Part shown: positions 18,728-28,220 of the stretch, piece after piece
Layout of the letters: each line of letters opens with the position of its first letter
How positions within the stretch are numbered: the first letter of the stretch is position 1
Source: Methanothrix sp.
GTDB taxonomy: Archaea; Halobacteriota; Methanosarcinia; Methanotrichales; Methanotrichaceae
Length of the DNA: 64,000 nucleotides
Reading direction: 5' to 3'
Assembly (NCBI RefSeq): GCF_016706325.1
Contig: NZ_JADJJX010000001.1
Coordinates: 1,178,001 to 1,242,000, forward strand
The notes under the pieces: model-generated
The model's database searches: none
What the model was told of the DNA's origin: nothing
What the model saw: only the letters and a program-made list of their open reading frames with translations
Made by a program: the position numbers and the translations under genes

Positions 18728-18871
18728 TCTTTGTTGTAAGGCCTGCGAATCCAGATCTCGCCACAAAGCCACTGAGGCGAAAAGCCGCTGAGGAAGAGCT
18801 TCACAGGCACAAAAGCAAGAGAGAGATTGTGGCCTCAGGTTCCCTCAGAGCAAGCAGCGAATAGCCTCTCT

Positions 18872-19078
18872 TTAGCCTCTTTTTTCCAGGATCTCCACCC
18901 TCCTCTCCAGGGATCTGATCTTCTCCATCAATTCATTCAGGAGCCCCTCCAGGCGGACGATCCTCTCCTCGTCCCGGGGAACCGGAATGGGCCTGGTCAG
19001 AAGATCCTCCTTATACTCCTCCAGGATGGGGTTATCCGAGTCTCTCATTATCCTTCTCTTTCCTTCTCTCTCCGGCAT
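18872..19078 (-). CDS. Small coiled-coil protein
   Basis: A 68-residue, highly charged protein. The second half (RLEGLLNELMEKIRSLERRV) has heptad spacing of a coiled coil, and the first half is short and Pro-containing (LLTRPIPVPRDEER). It looks like a dimerising small protein. No family is recognised. Independent of the flanking genes; regular codon use supports it as real. Confidence 0.65.
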   Translation of the reverse strand: MPEREGKRRIMRDSDNPILEEYKEDLLTRPIPVPRDEERIVRLEGLLNELMEKIRSLERRVEILEKRG

Positions 19079-19158
19079 AGCAAGCCACCTCCCATAGGCA
19101 AATGACCAAATCGCCTTTTTCTGATCTTATGCTCCTTCTGTGAATATGCATCTTGCCC

Positions 19159-20355
19159 TCAGATCCAATCCTCTCCCCGGATCTGCCCCTCTTCATAGAT
19201 CCTCTCCGCCCTATCGCAGATCCTCTCCCAGTCGTAGCTTCGCGCCAGCTCTTGGCAGGGGATGCGCATCCTGTCGCTCTCTCGCAGGGCTGAGAGGAGG
19301 GCCTCTGCCAGCGCCTGGGGCCGGAGCGGGCAGATGAATCCCGTGTCCCCTCTGACCAGGTCCATCACTGCATTCATCCGGTGCTCGACTGTCACCACCG
19401 GCAGGCCGCAGGCATTGGCATCCAGGGCGGCCATGCCGAATCCCTCTCTGGTGGAGGGGGAGGCGAAGGCCCGGGAGGACTTCATCAGGGCCAGAGCATC
19501 ATTGTAGCTCTCCATGAATCCATAAAACCTGATATTCTCATCCAGATTCATCCTCCCGGTCAGAGATCTCAGCCTCTCCCTCTCCGGGCCGTCGCCAATG
19601 ATCGCCACCTGCACATCCGGCAGCTCTGACCTGATCATGCCCACTGCCAAGATGAGCTGATCGATGTTCTTATGGGCGGCCAGCCTTCCAGCAAAGATTA
19701 TATCCGATCCCTCCGGAGAGGGGGAGATCTCATCGATCCTCTGCCAGTCGATGCCGTTGGGAAGCAGCTGCACCCCCTTTGCCCCCAGCCCCTCTAAATC
19801 CCTCTTCGTTCTCCTCGATACTGCTATATTGCAATCTGTCAGCCGGGCAGCAGCCCTTTCTATGATCCTGCCCGCCGCCCCCCTCCTTCCCAGGTAATCA
19901 TACCAGTACTCCCCCCAGACCTCATGCCAGGTGATGAAGAGCCTCTGGGGGGCCTGGCCGTTTCCCTTTTCCCAACGGGAGAGGCGAGAGAGGAAGCGAG
20001 GGGGGAGGTGAGGGGAGAGGCGAGAGGAGAGGCAGGTGGAGAAGCAGGACAGGTAAGGAAAGTTCTGGCAGTCCACCACTGCCTCCCGGGGGGGGCGGGC
20101 GAGCAGATCAGCAGCGAAGGCCGCAGCCTCCCTGATCGATCTCCTTCCATTGACATAAAGAGGCCTGGGCTTGCATATGCCGTGCAGGCGGACACCATCT
20201 CTCAGGATCTCATCCTCCCCCGGCCACCATTTGATACCATAGCAGTGGACGGTGTGCCCGCGAGAGGCCAGCCTTGTGGAGAGCTCATAGATCCTCTTCT
20301 CCGCCCCGCCCTTGATCCAGGGATAGATGGCATCATAGACGTAGGCGATCTCCAC
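19159..20355 (-). CDS. Glycosyltransferase, GT4 (group 1) family
   Basis: A 398-residue GT-B fold protein. N-terminal YPWIKGGAEKRIYELSTRLA is typical of donor/acceptor loop regions in GT4. The C-terminal domain has DIIFAGRLAAHKNIDQLI (start of the donor domain) and SPSTREGFGMAALDANACGLPVV (E-x7-E nucleotide-sugar motif). It transfers a sugar to a lipid or glycan precursor in the cytoplasm. The gene is 3 bases from the GT2 gene, so they form one operon, perhaps for surface glycan assembly. Confidence 0.9.
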   Translation of the reverse strand: MEIAYVYDAIYPWIKGGAEKRIYELSTRLASRGHTVHCYGIKWWPGEDEILRDGVRLHGICKPRPLYVNGRRSIREAAAFAADLLARPPREAVVDCQNFPYLSCFSTCLSSRLSPHLPPRFLSRLSRWEKGNGQAPQRLFITWHEVWGEYWYDYLGRRGAAGRIIERAAARLTDCNIAVSRRTKRDLEGLGAKGVQLLPNGIDWQRIDEISPSPEGSDIIFAGRLAAHKNIDQLILAVGMIRSELPDVQVAIIGDGPERERLRSLTGRMNLDENIRFYGFMESYNDALALMKSSRAFASPSTREGFGMAALDANACGLPVVTVEHRMNAVMDLVRGDTGFICPLRPQALAEALLSALRESDRMRIPCQELARSYDWERICDRAERIYEEGQIRGEDWI

Positions 20356-20358
20356 CTC

Positions 20359-21483
20359 TCAATCCCCGTCCTGGTGGCTCCTGTAAAGCAACAGCAGGCT
20401 GATGAACATCCCTGAGAATATGGTCTGAATTCCAAGGATGGTGAGTATCATGGCCAGCATGGCATTCTGGGCGGCATCCAGCGCACCGAAACCTGTCCCT
20501 CGCCAGCTCATGAGGAGATCCAGGCCGATGATAATTCCTCCTGCCAGGAGAGCCAGCCCTATAAGCAGCTCCTTTTCCAATGAATGGTAGCTGATCAGCC
20601 TCTCCATTCCGCCCGACCTGGACAGGCCCCAGGCAGCGCTAAAAGCCCTGAAATGAAGCCCGGCCAAGAGCATCTGATAGCCGATGATCAGCAGGAGCCC
20701 CCCCAGTATCAGTGAATGCATCCTCGAGCCGCCCTGCATATAGACCGCCACCGCCAGGATCAGGCCTAAGAGGAGGGCGAGCAGTCCGGGGAGGAGGAGA
20801 AAGGGCCCTGGCCGGTAAAGCATCATGAAACGTAGATGTCTCCAGCCATCGGTGAACGAATTGAGCTTGGAGCTCCCCTGGCGGGGATGGTAGGTGATGG
20901 GAACCTCAGCGATCCTCAGGCCGCGGGAGGCGGCCTCGATCACCATCTCCGAGGCGAACTCCATCCCTCCTGACCTGAGGTCCAGTCTATTCAGGGCATC
21001 GCGGGTCATGCCGCGCAGACCGCAATGGGCGTCGGAGATCCCAGCGGAGAAGAGCCGGTTCAAGATCCAGGTCAGGAGAGGGTTTCCGAGATACTGATGA
21101 AGGGCGGGCATCGCCCCGGGCAGGATCCTGCCCTTCAGCCTTGAGCCCATGACCAGGTCATACTGGCCGCTCTCCAGCAGGGGCAGCATATCCAGTATGG
21201 CCTCGGGATCGTAGGTCAGGTCCCCGTCCATGAGAAAGATATAATCCCCGCGAGCCTCCTGGAAGCCCAAAAGATATGCATTGCCATATCCCAGCCTCTG
21301 GGGGAATACCACCCTGCCCCCACAGGAGGCAGCGATATCCGCCGTCTGGTCGGTGGAGCTGTCGGAGACTATTATCTCTGCGGAGAGGCCAGCCCTCTTG
21401 AAGGCCTCCTGGGCTCTCTGGATACACTGGCATATGGTCTGGGACTCGTTTCTGGTGGGGATGATCAGGCTTATCTGGGGCAC
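20359..21483 (-). CDS. Membrane glycosyltransferase, GT2 (DPM1-like)
   Basis: A 374-residue protein. The N-terminal GT-A domain has SLIIPTRNESQTICQCI, EIIVSDSSTDQTADIA, and YIFLMDGDLTYDPEAI (D-x-D metal site), like dolichol-phosphate mannose synthases. Four hydrophobic spans make up the C-terminal third (FLLLPGLLALLLGLILAV and others). It probably makes polyprenyl-phosphate sugar at the inner membrane face and works with the adjacent GT4 enzyme. Confidence 0.9.
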   Translation of the reverse strand: MPQISLIIPTRNESQTICQCIQRAQEAFKRAGLSAEIIVSDSSTDQTADIAASCGGRVVFPQRLGYGNAYLLGFQEARGDYIFLMDGDLTYDPEAILDMLPLLESGQYDLVMGSRLKGRILPGAMPALHQYLGNPLLTWILNRLFSAGISDAHCGLRGMTRDALNRLDLRSGGMEFASEMVIEAASRGLRIAEVPITYHPRQGSSKLNSFTDGWRHLRFMMLYRPGPFLLLPGLLALLLGLILAVAVYMQGGSRMHSLILGGLLLIIGYQMLLAGLHFRAFSAAWGLSRSGGMERLISYHSLEKELLIGLALLAGGIIIGLDLLMSWRGTGFGALDAAQNAMLAMILTILGIQTIFSGMFISLLLLYRSHQDGD

Positions 21484-21567
21484 ATCTTCCCTTACTTTGG
21501 TTTAGCTGTTAAGCCTTTCCTTTTGCAGATATGCTGACCCCTCTCACCCAGCCTCAGTCGGTTGATC

Positions 21568-21804
21568 TCAGAGCGTCTCGGGCTCGACCTCATGCTTGAA
21601 GGAGAGGGTCACCCTTGCTCTGTACTCCACGACCCCTCCCTCTGAAAGCCTGCTGTCCATCCTCGATACCTCGGCGATCCTCATATTGGTCAGCTTTCGG
21701 TTTGCAGTCTTGATAACTGACTGGACGGCATCTTCCCAGCTCTCATTTGAGGTTCCCACAAGCTCGATAAGATTGTACACGCTCTTGCCAATTAGGGCTC
21801 TCAT
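21568..21804 (-). CDS. Dodecin-like flavin-binding protein
   Basis: A 78-residue protein with the dodecin pattern YNLIELVGTSNESWEDAVQS near the N-terminus and VEYRARVTLSFKHE at the C-terminus. Dodecins form 12-subunit shells that store flavin or CoA-related ligands. Length is normal. It stands alone with its own start at 21804. Confidence 0.88.
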   Translation of the reverse strand: MRALIGKSVYNLIELVGTSNESWEDAVQSVIKTANRKLTNMRIAEVSRMDSRLSEGGVVEYRARVTLSFKHEVEPETL

Positions 21805-21870
21805 AAGATATTATCTGCTCTCCTGATTGATATATTTTGTTGGGTAAAGAAAAGAGATGGCCAGAGGGAT

Positions 21871-21904
21871 GCGCAGATATGCTCTGCGCAGATATGCTCT
21901 GCGC
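21871..21904. repeat. Two perfect 15-bp tandem repeats
   Basis: GCGCAGATATGCTCT occurs at 21871-21885 and 21886-21900, followed by another GCGC. It lies just downstream of the HEAT gene on the minus strand, before the dodecin gene. Confidence 0.9.
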
Positions 21905-21906
21905 CC

Positions 21907-22548
21907 TTAAGTGCTCTTCTCTTCCCCGCTCTTCTCCTCCTCAGCCCTCTCTCTTTTGCTCTCCTCCTCACTTCCCTCTGCCTGGGGGGCATCTGTCGCT
22001 GCTGCAGGTGGCGCCTCGGGCTTCTTTGGCCCCTTGCCCATGGCAACTAATGAGGCCTTGGCCTGGATTCTGGCCAGGGGATAGTCATCCTTGGCCACCT
22101 TCTCCAGGGCAGTCACTGCCCGGTTCTCCTTCAGCTCGCCGATGACCCAGGCCGCTCCCGCGCGCACATCCTTGTCTGCATCCTCCAGGGCCTGGATCAT
22201 GCGCTCGGAGACCTGCTTTCCATATCCGGCAATGGCCACCATGGCATTGCTCTTGACCAGATACTCCTCATCTTTGAGGGCCTCGATCAGGGCCTCAAGG
22301 GACTCGGATATCTCCCGTTTTGAGAGGAGCATGATGGCATTGGAGCGCACAAGCATATGCTTGTCCTTGGTGGCGGCGATCAGCTTCTCAGTGGACCAGC
22401 TCTGATCTGGAAGGACAGCGGGAATGGGGGCTTCCTCAGCTGCGGAACGGGCCTCATCCCTCATGGAACGGGTGATTATCGGCGCTGCCTTCTCCTCGGT
22501 CTTGTTCTCCTCAGGGTTGATCTCATCTATCTTTTTCTCTTCTTCCAT
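21907..22548 (-). CDS. HEAT-repeat protein
   Basis: A 213-residue protein. Residues about 55-165 contain three to four HEAT/PBS-lyase-type repeats (HMLVRSNAIMLLSKRE, EYLVKSNAMVAIAGYG, DKDVRAGAAWVIGELK, DYPLARIQAKASLVAMG). The ends are low complexity: acidic N-terminus and a Pro/Ala/Glu-rich tail. It probably binds a partner protein. It lies 16 bases downstream of iorB, so it may be the last gene of the iorAB transcript. Confidence 0.85.
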   Translation of the reverse strand: MEEEKKIDEINPEENKTEEKAAPIITRSMRDEARSAAEEAPIPAVLPDQSWSTEKLIAATKDKHMLVRSNAIMLLSKREISESLEALIEALKDEEYLVKSNAMVAIAGYGKQVSERMIQALEDADKDVRAGAAWVIGELKENRAVTALEKVAKDDYPLARIQAKASLVAMGKGPKKPEAPPAAATDAPQAEGSEEESKRERAEEEKSGEEKST

Positions 22549-22564
22549 ATGCTCCTCTTCTCCC

Positions 22565-23152
22565 CTATTCTACTTCAGCTTTTCCCAATAGGAAGGCCCT
22601 CTTATTGCTCTCCAGGTGCCTGGGGGGAACCACCCTCTCCAGGGCCTGGATGATATGCTTCTCAGAGAGGGGGATATAACCGGAGAGGGCGCCGAGCATC
22701 ACCACATTCATGGCCTGAACGGTTCCCGCCTTCTCTGCCAGGGCGGTGGCCTCGATGGCCAGCACCCTTTGGCATTGCTCTTCCAGGGGCCTGAGCAGCT
22801 CCTCTAAGGATGGGTACCTTGCCTCTCCAGTGGTGACTGTGACCGGCAGCACCGGCTGGGTATTGACCAGGGCCACCCCCTGGGGGGAGAGAAAATGGCC
22901 GGAGCGCAGGGCCTCCGCCGGCTCTAAAGCGACCAGGAGATCGGCGTTGCCCGGTGCGACCATGGGGCTGTAACGGCAACCTATACGGGTGTGGTTGACC
23001 ACACTCCCTCCCCTCTGGGCCATGCCGTGGGTCTCAGCGCCCCGCACCGGCTTTCCTGCCAGGACTCCCGCCCTGCCGATCACATCGGATATCAATATCA
23101 CCCCCTGGCCTCCGACTCCCACAATCACCATATCGCACTCTGAGCTCCTCAT
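22565..23152 (-). CDS. iorB: Indolepyruvate ferredoxin oxidoreductase, beta subunit
   Basis: The start at 23152 (MRSSECDMVIVGVGGQGVIL) overlaps the iorA stop as ATGA; a longer frame to 23215 exists but would run inside iorA. The 195-residue product has the gamma-domain GVGGQGV motif and GVALVNTQPVLP. With IorA it oxidises aryl pyruvates such as indolepyruvate to aryl-acetyl-CoA and reduces ferredoxin, or runs in reverse for aromatic amino acid synthesis in methanogens. Confidence 0.9.
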   Translation of the reverse strand: MRSSECDMVIVGVGGQGVILISDVIGRAGVLAGKPVRGAETHGMAQRGGSVVNHTRIGCRYSPMVAPGNADLLVALEPAEALRSGHFLSPQGVALVNTQPVLPVTVTTGEARYPSLEELLRPLEEQCQRVLAIEATALAEKAGTVQAMNVVMLGALSGYIPLSEKHIIQALERVVPPRHLESNKRAFLLGKAEVE

Positions 23153-24933
23153 CCCTTCACCTCCTTTATGGCGGAGGCAGGACAGATCTGAGCACAGACC
23201 CCGCATCCCGTGCACAGATTGTTGATCCTCGCCACCTCTCCATCGAACTCAATCGCCGGACAGCCGTACTCCACACAGATCCTGCACCCCTGGCACTCAT
23301 CGCTCACCTGGAAGGCTCTGGGCCGCGCTCCCCCCCGGCGGGCCTTGATCACACAGGGCTGTCTGGCTATGACCACTGAGAGGCCGGGATAATCCCTGGC
23401 CCTCTGAAATCCCTCCATCGTCCCCTCCAGGTCATTGGGATCGACGCTCTCGACCAGACCTGCCCCCAAAGCCCGGGCCAGGGCCTCCAGGGAGATCTGG
23501 ACTGTGGTCTGGCCAGTGGCAGTGACACCAGTCCCAGGATGGGGCTGGTGGCCGGTCATGGCGGTGGTGGAGTTGTCCAGGATGGTCACAGTGATCCGGG
23601 CCTGATTGTAGGCGGCATTCAGCAGGCCGGTCATGCCACTATGCAGGAAGGTGGAGTCCCCGAGGCTGGCGCAGATCCCCTCCCCCTCCCCGCCGAATCT
23701 TATGCCGCTGGCAATGCTGATGCTCGCCCCCATGCACAGGCAGGTGTCGACTGTTCCCATGCCCACGGCCATGGTATAGCAGCCTATATCGCTCGGATAT
23801 ATCGCCTTCTTGCCGAATACCCGTCTCATGGCATAGTAGGTGGCACGGTGGCTGCAGCCCGGACACAATGCCGGAGGCCGGGGGGGGAGCATCTTTGCTG
23901 CTGGCAGGGGCCCTCTCTGCTCGATCTCAAGGCCGTTCATCCTGGCCAGGGCATTCTTTACTGCGAGAAGGTCCAGCTCCCCCCAGCGAGGGATGTGCTC
24001 CTCTTTGCCCAGGATATCGAGGGAGGGGTTTGTCTCCCCGGCCAGCATCAGCACCTGCTCTTCGATCACCGGCTCCAGCTCCTCTACCACCAGCAGACGC
24101 GAGACATGCTCGATCAGGCGGCGGATCAGCCTCTTTGGAGCGGGATAGCCTCCCACCCTGAGGAGGGAATGGTCAAGGTCCAGATCCATGAGCGCCTCCT
24201 CGGCATACAGACCGGCGATCCCTGCGGCGATCACCCCCGTCTCCCCCTTCAAAGTGAGCTGGTTCCAAGGGCAGCTTTCCAGCTCCTCCTCTATTTCTGG
24301 CTGCTTGGCCAAGAGCTCATTATGAAGGGGACGGGCATGGCTGGGCAGTGCCACCCGTCGCGCAGGATTCTTGACAAAATGGCTTTCGCCTGTGGGTGGC
24401 CGCCCCCCGTTCACCTCCACATCCGCCCGGGCATGAGAGACGCGGGTGGTGGGCCGGAGCATGACCGGGATATTGAATCTCTCTGATAGCTCCAGGCCGT
24501 AGATCGTCATATCCCGCGCCTCCTGGGGGTCAGCCGGATCCAGGCAGGGAATGGAGGCGAACTGGCTGTAGCGGCGGGAGTCCTGCTCATTCTGCGATGA
24601 ATGGCAGAAGGGGTCGTCGGCACAGATCACCAGAAGCCCTGCGCCCACTCCCAGGTATGCCAGGGTCATGAAGGGGTCGGCGGCCACATTCAGGCCCACA
24701 TGCTTCATAGTGGCCGCCGCCCGGGCGCCGGTCCATGATGCTCCCGCCGCCACCTCCAGTGCCACCTTCTCGTTCACAGACCATTCTATATGCAGGGGCA
24801 GATCGCCCTTCAGCTCCACCAGGCTCTCAATGATCTCTGAGGAGGGGGTTCCCGGGTAGCCGGCGGCAAGTCCGATCCCCGCCTCCAGCAGGCCTTTGGC
24901 AATAGCTGTATTTCCGAGGAGATATTCTCTCAC
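23149..24933 (-). CDS. iorA: Indolepyruvate ferredoxin oxidoreductase, alpha subunit
   Basis: A 594-residue subunit. The N-terminal pyrimidine-type domain begins GNTAIAKGLLEAGIGLAAGYPGTPSSE. The TPP-binding domain carries CPGCSHRATYYAMRRVFGKK and GDSTFLHSGMTGLLNAAYNQ (G-D-S). The last 60 residues hold two [4Fe-4S] ferredoxin motifs (CQGCRICVEYGC, CTGCGVCAQICP). The start is GTG at 24933, preceded by AAGGATG. It forms the iorAB operon and uses coenzyme A and ferredoxin. Confidence 0.93.
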   Translation of the reverse strand: MREYLLGNTAIAKGLLEAGIGLAAGYPGTPSSEIIESLVELKGDLPLHIEWSVNEKVALEVAAGASWTGARAAATMKHVGLNVAADPFMTLAYLGVGAGLLVICADDPFCHSSQNEQDSRRYSQFASIPCLDPADPQEARDMTIYGLELSERFNIPVMLRPTTRVSHARADVEVNGGRPPTGESHFVKNPARRVALPSHARPLHNELLAKQPEIEEELESCPWNQLTLKGETGVIAAGIAGLYAEEALMDLDLDHSLLRVGGYPAPKRLIRRLIEHVSRLLVVEELEPVIEEQVLMLAGETNPSLDILGKEEHIPRWGELDLLAVKNALARMNGLEIEQRGPLPAAKMLPPRPPALCPGCSHRATYYAMRRVFGKKAIYPSDIGCYTMAVGMGTVDTCLCMGASISIASGIRFGGEGEGICASLGDSTFLHSGMTGLLNAAYNQARITVTILDNSTTAMTGHQPHPGTGVTATGQTTVQISLEALARALGAGLVESVDPNDLEGTMEGFQRARDYPGLSVVIARQPCVIKARRGGARPRAFQVSDECQGCRICVEYGCPAIEFDGEVARINNLCTGCGVCAQICPASAIKEVKG

Positions 24934-25083
24934 AAAGAACCATCCTTTTAATATATTTTAATTTTATTCTCTCTTTGGCTGGATCAATGCCCTTCTCTCT
25001 GATAACCGTTTTGATGCCACCGCCCCTTCAGCCCGCAGACCGCTTCCATAAAATTGATAAATCCCCCCCTCGTCCCTTTTATC

Positions 25084-26130
25084 ATGCCCTGGCAATCCGA
25101 TTCTGTGGGATCGATCTTCAACTATCTCTCCCCTGGCTGCCAGATCTGCCGGCAGGGAGCGGGTCTGGTCCTCTTCGTCACCGGCAGGTGTGAGCGGAGC
25201 TGCTTTTACTGCCCCATCTCCGAGGAGCGGAGGGGAAGGGATGTGGTCTATGCCGATGAGCAGCCGGTGCATGAGCTGGCCGATATAATGAGGGAGGGAA
25301 GGGCCATCGGCGCCCTGGGCACGGGGATCACCGGGGGAGAGCCTCTCTTGAGGCTGGATTATGTCCTCGATTGCATCCGGGCTTTGAAGAAGGAGTTCGG
25401 GGATGAGCATCATATCCATCTTTACACCGGCCTGCTGCCCCGCCGCCCTCTCCTGGAGAAGCTGGCTGAGGCCGGCCTGGATGAGATCCGCTTCCATCCA
25501 CCAGATGAGGAGTGGTCAGATCCCGCCGGGCTGAAACGGGCATTGCAGCAAGCCCGGGAGCTGGGGCTGGAGGCGGGGGTGGAGATCCCAGCGTATATGC
25601 CCGCTCCGGCCTTGGTTCAGGCGGTCAGGGAGACGGATGCCTTTCTGAACCTGAACGAGCTTGAGTTCTCAGAGAGCAACCTCGCCCGCCTTCGAGATGA
25701 GGGCTTCTCTCCTCAGGACCTGGGCTGTGCAGCCGTCGGGAGCGAGGAGCTGGCCCGGGATTGCTTCTTGAAAGAAGAGATCAGGGTGCATTACTGCCCC
25801 TCCCGTTTCAAGGATGCTGTCCAGTTGAGAGAGAGGCTGAGGCGCCGGGCAGAGAGAACATCCCGGCCGCTCGACCACATCACCAGTGAGGGGACGATAA
25901 TCCACGGCATAATCGAGGGGGAGGAGGCGGACCTTATGGCTGCTTTGGAGATCATCGAGGGGCTGCAGGTGCCTTATGATATGTACTGCTCTCTGAATGG
26001 GAGAATAGAGATCGCTGCCTGGATCCTGGAGGAGATATGTGCGGATCTGATGGGCAGCAGGTGCACTCTTTCTATAATTGAGAGATATCCTCTGAAGAAT
26101 GGTCTGGTCGTGGAGAGAATACCTTTATAA
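25084..26130 (+). CDS. Radical SAM protein, COG2108 (PFL-activase-related)
   Basis: A 348-residue protein counting from the ATG at 25084, which I prefer because the ten extra codons upstream (25054) are unlike the family. The cluster motif is CERSCFYCPIS (C-x3-C-x2-C), preceded by CQICRQG. GTGITGGEPLLRLDYV is the SAM-binding G-G-E. An extra C-terminal domain (HGIIEGEEADLMAALEI) resembles an ACT-like or small-molecule-binding fold. Uncharacterised methanogen family; substrate unknown. Confidence 0.85.
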   Translation: MPWQSDSVGSIFNYLSPGCQICRQGAGLVLFVTGRCERSCFYCPISEERRGRDVVYADEQPVHELADIMREGRAIGALGTGITGGEPLLRLDYVLDCIRALKKEFGDEHHIHLYTGLLPRRPLLEKLAEAGLDEIRFHPPDEEWSDPAGLKRALQQARELGLEAGVEIPAYMPAPALVQAVRETDAFLNLNELEFSESNLARLRDEGFSPQDLGCAAVGSEELARDCFLKEEIRVHYCPSRFKDAVQLRERLRRRAERTSRPLDHITSEGTIIHGIIEGEEADLMAALEIIEGLQVPYDMYCSLNGRIEIAAWILEEICADLMGSRCTLSIIERYPLKNGLVVERIPL

Positions 26131-26167
26131 TCCTTAAATTCATTCTTACGGGCGGTGATTTTGCCGG

Positions 26168-26470
26168 ATGGAGAGCGCTGAAGAACGAATCCAGGAAAGA
26201 CTGAGAAATTATCTTAAGCGGGATGGTGTGGGAATCCGGAAAGCTGTCTTGAAGCTTTTCCTGAGCGATGGCGCCTATACTACGGAGGACGTTTTTACCT
26301 ATCTATCCAAGGAGGGTTTTGACGTCAGTTACCGGGGGGTTTCGGCGATGGTCGGGCTGATGAACACTCGCCTGGGCATTTTGAGCATTGATGTCTCTGG
26401 GGATCACAATGTCTACTCCCTGAAAGGGGACCACAAAGGAGTGGTGCAGTCTGTTTTGGAGAATTATTGA
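26168..26470 (+). CDS. DUF2551-like archaeal protein
   Basis: A 100-residue protein. The central part (KAVLKLFLSDGAYTTEDVFT to GVSAMVGLMNTRLGILSID) looks like a winged helix. GGTGAT at 26154-26159 sits 8 bases before the ATG. The pattern matches the methanogen family DUF2551 as I recall it. It may be a small regulator. It follows the COG2108 gene by 37 bases, so it may be co-transcribed. Confidence 0.75.
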   Translation: MESAEERIQERLRNYLKRDGVGIRKAVLKLFLSDGAYTTEDVFTYLSKEGFDVSYRGVSAMVGLMNTRLGILSIDVSGDHNVYSLKGDHKGVVQSVLENY

Positions 26471-26628
26471 TCTCAAAACCTCGATAAACCCGGATGCGCG
26501 CTCGGCAATCTCATCATATCAATAGTGTAATATTTGGGATTGCAAAATATTGACGTTAATACTATTATGATAGTATGATGTTGGTGCTTGGACATCTCTC
26601 CCCTCCCTCTCCCGGGCGGTCTGGAGAT

Positions 26629-28131
26629 TTAATTGGGCGGCTCGCCCCTCTTCATTCTCTTTAGATATTTATTGAGGGCTACGTCCGCGATCAGATTCAC
26701 CCCTGTCAGGGCGGCATGAACCAGCGGCCCGGCAGTCATCCTCTCCCGATAGAAGCGGTGCAGCCTTTTCAGATGCTTGAGGTTGTACTCCAGGCACAAC
26801 CCCACCAAATGCCAGTGCTCGGGCAGTGCATCGGCCTTGGAAAAGCCCCTGGTGCCGCCCAGCCTCGTCTCGGCGATGGTGGTGAAGAAGAGGGGGAGCA
26901 TGAGCCCGGTGTAATCCATAAGAGATTCCACCAGCTCTGTGGTGCGGATGACATCCTCTGCCCCCTCTCCTGGCAATCCCAGGACCAGGCTGGCCACAGG
27001 AAGCCAGGACTCCTGGTCGAAGAGGCGGTAGCAGTCCCTGACGATCCCCTGCCAGTTCTCTATCTCTCCTGGAAGGGCCTTTTGGGGCATATGCATCTTC
27101 AGGATGCGGCAGCTTCCCGTCTCTATCCCTATCCAGGCGGACATATGATTCTGATCCGAGCCTATGCCCACTATCCGGGAGATCTCCCTCAGAAGGCCCT
27201 GGTTGTGATGGATCGAGGCCAGGCTGAGATGGGAGAAGTCAACTGTCTTCGGCCCCAGCCTCTTGACCTCAGATACCAGCTCCAGCATCCTCTTCTCATC
27301 CGGCTTCATTCCCCTGGAGCCGTAGGAGAAGACATCCTCGCTGTGGAGGATGATATCCTTCTGGCCGCAGTCCAGGTTCACCTGCACATCTTTCAGGATG
27401 TTCTCCATCGGCCGGTGGCGCATAGAGCGCATAGTGGGCGAGCAGAAGGCGCATCCTCTCCAGCATCCTCTGCCGATCTCCACAATCCCCCCGATGGTCG
27501 CCCCCCTGTTCACCGGTATCCTCTCCCCGGGCACAGCCGATCCGCGCAGAACCCGTGGAACGCTCTCCTCTCTTATTATCTGCCGGCAGATCTCGGGAAA
27601 ATCGCTCTCGCCCTCCCCTAAGTAGATGTGGTCAACGCCCACCTTCTCCCCCAGGGCCTCCCAGGCCCCGTTTCCGCCCAAAACAACGCTCGGCCGGTGC
27701 TTTCTTATCAGGGGATGGTCCAGTAGCTCCATGAAGCGGGAGCGATTGAAGGGGGGCCCGCGGCCTATGATATCCTCTATCTGCCGGAGGGCGATCTTTC
27801 CCAGGGGGTCGTCATGGGTTATCCCCACGATCCTCGTCTCCCTTCCTATAGCCCGGTCCAGATGAAGAGGATGGGCCACCATCACCTCATCCCGGGAGAA
27901 TCCGGACTCCAGGAGGGCCGCCTCCACCTTTCTCATTCCGCAGGGGGCAATTGCCGCCGATCCATCCTCCAGCGCCGGCGCTGGCGGGCAGAAGAGATTA
28001 TTGAAGATCCATTCGGGCAGGGCCGCCCGGGGCATGATGGCGGCAAAGCCCAGCATCACTCCGCCGTGATAGCTGCTCATCATAGTGGTATCTGTGGTGA
28101 GGACGATCCTCTTGCCTGGAAACTGCGCCAT
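26629..28131 (-). CDS. B12-binding-type radical SAM protein
   Basis: A 500-residue protein. Residues 1-210 resemble the cobalamin-binding Rossmann domain of class B/P-methylase-like enzymes (VGITHDDPLGKIALRQIEDI, PSVVLGGNGAWEALGEKVGV, YLGEGESDFPEI). The radical SAM motif follows as GCWRGCAFCSP (C-x3-C-x2-C). Related methanogen proteins are uncharacterised. Whether cobalamin is bound cannot be told: I do not see a D-x-H-x-x-G motif. It is divergent from the sulfurtransferase gene at 28221. Confidence 0.85.
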   Translation of the reverse strand: MAQFPGKRIVLTTDTTMMSSYHGGVMLGFAAIMPRAALPEWIFNNLFCPPAPALEDGSAAIAPCGMRKVEAALLESGFSRDEVMVAHPLHLDRAIGRETRIVGITHDDPLGKIALRQIEDIIGRGPPFNRSRFMELLDHPLIRKHRPSVVLGGNGAWEALGEKVGVDHIYLGEGESDFPEICRQIIREESVPRVLRGSAVPGERIPVNRGATIGGIVEIGRGCWRGCAFCSPTMRSMRHRPMENILKDVQVNLDCGQKDIILHSEDVFSYGSRGMKPDEKRMLELVSEVKRLGPKTVDFSHLSLASIHHNQGLLREISRIVGIGSDQNHMSAWIGIETGSCRILKMHMPQKALPGEIENWQGIVRDCYRLFDQESWLPVASLVLGLPGEGAEDVIRTTELVESLMDYTGLMLPLFFTTIAETRLGGTRGFSKADALPEHWHLVGLCLEYNLKHLKRLHRFYRERMTAGPLVHAALTGVNLIADVALNKYLKRMKRGEPPN

Positions 28132-28220
28132 CCATCGACTCTGACTCTTTATTGGCAGATAACGTTATTGGCCAGCACTAGCCCAATAAGTTTTTATCGG
28201 ATCGCCAACCCTTTGCCGAT

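Noticed and set aside
23153..23215. Longer iorB start
   Set aside because: Would lie inside the iorA coding end; the ATGA overlap at 23149-23152 is the natural start.
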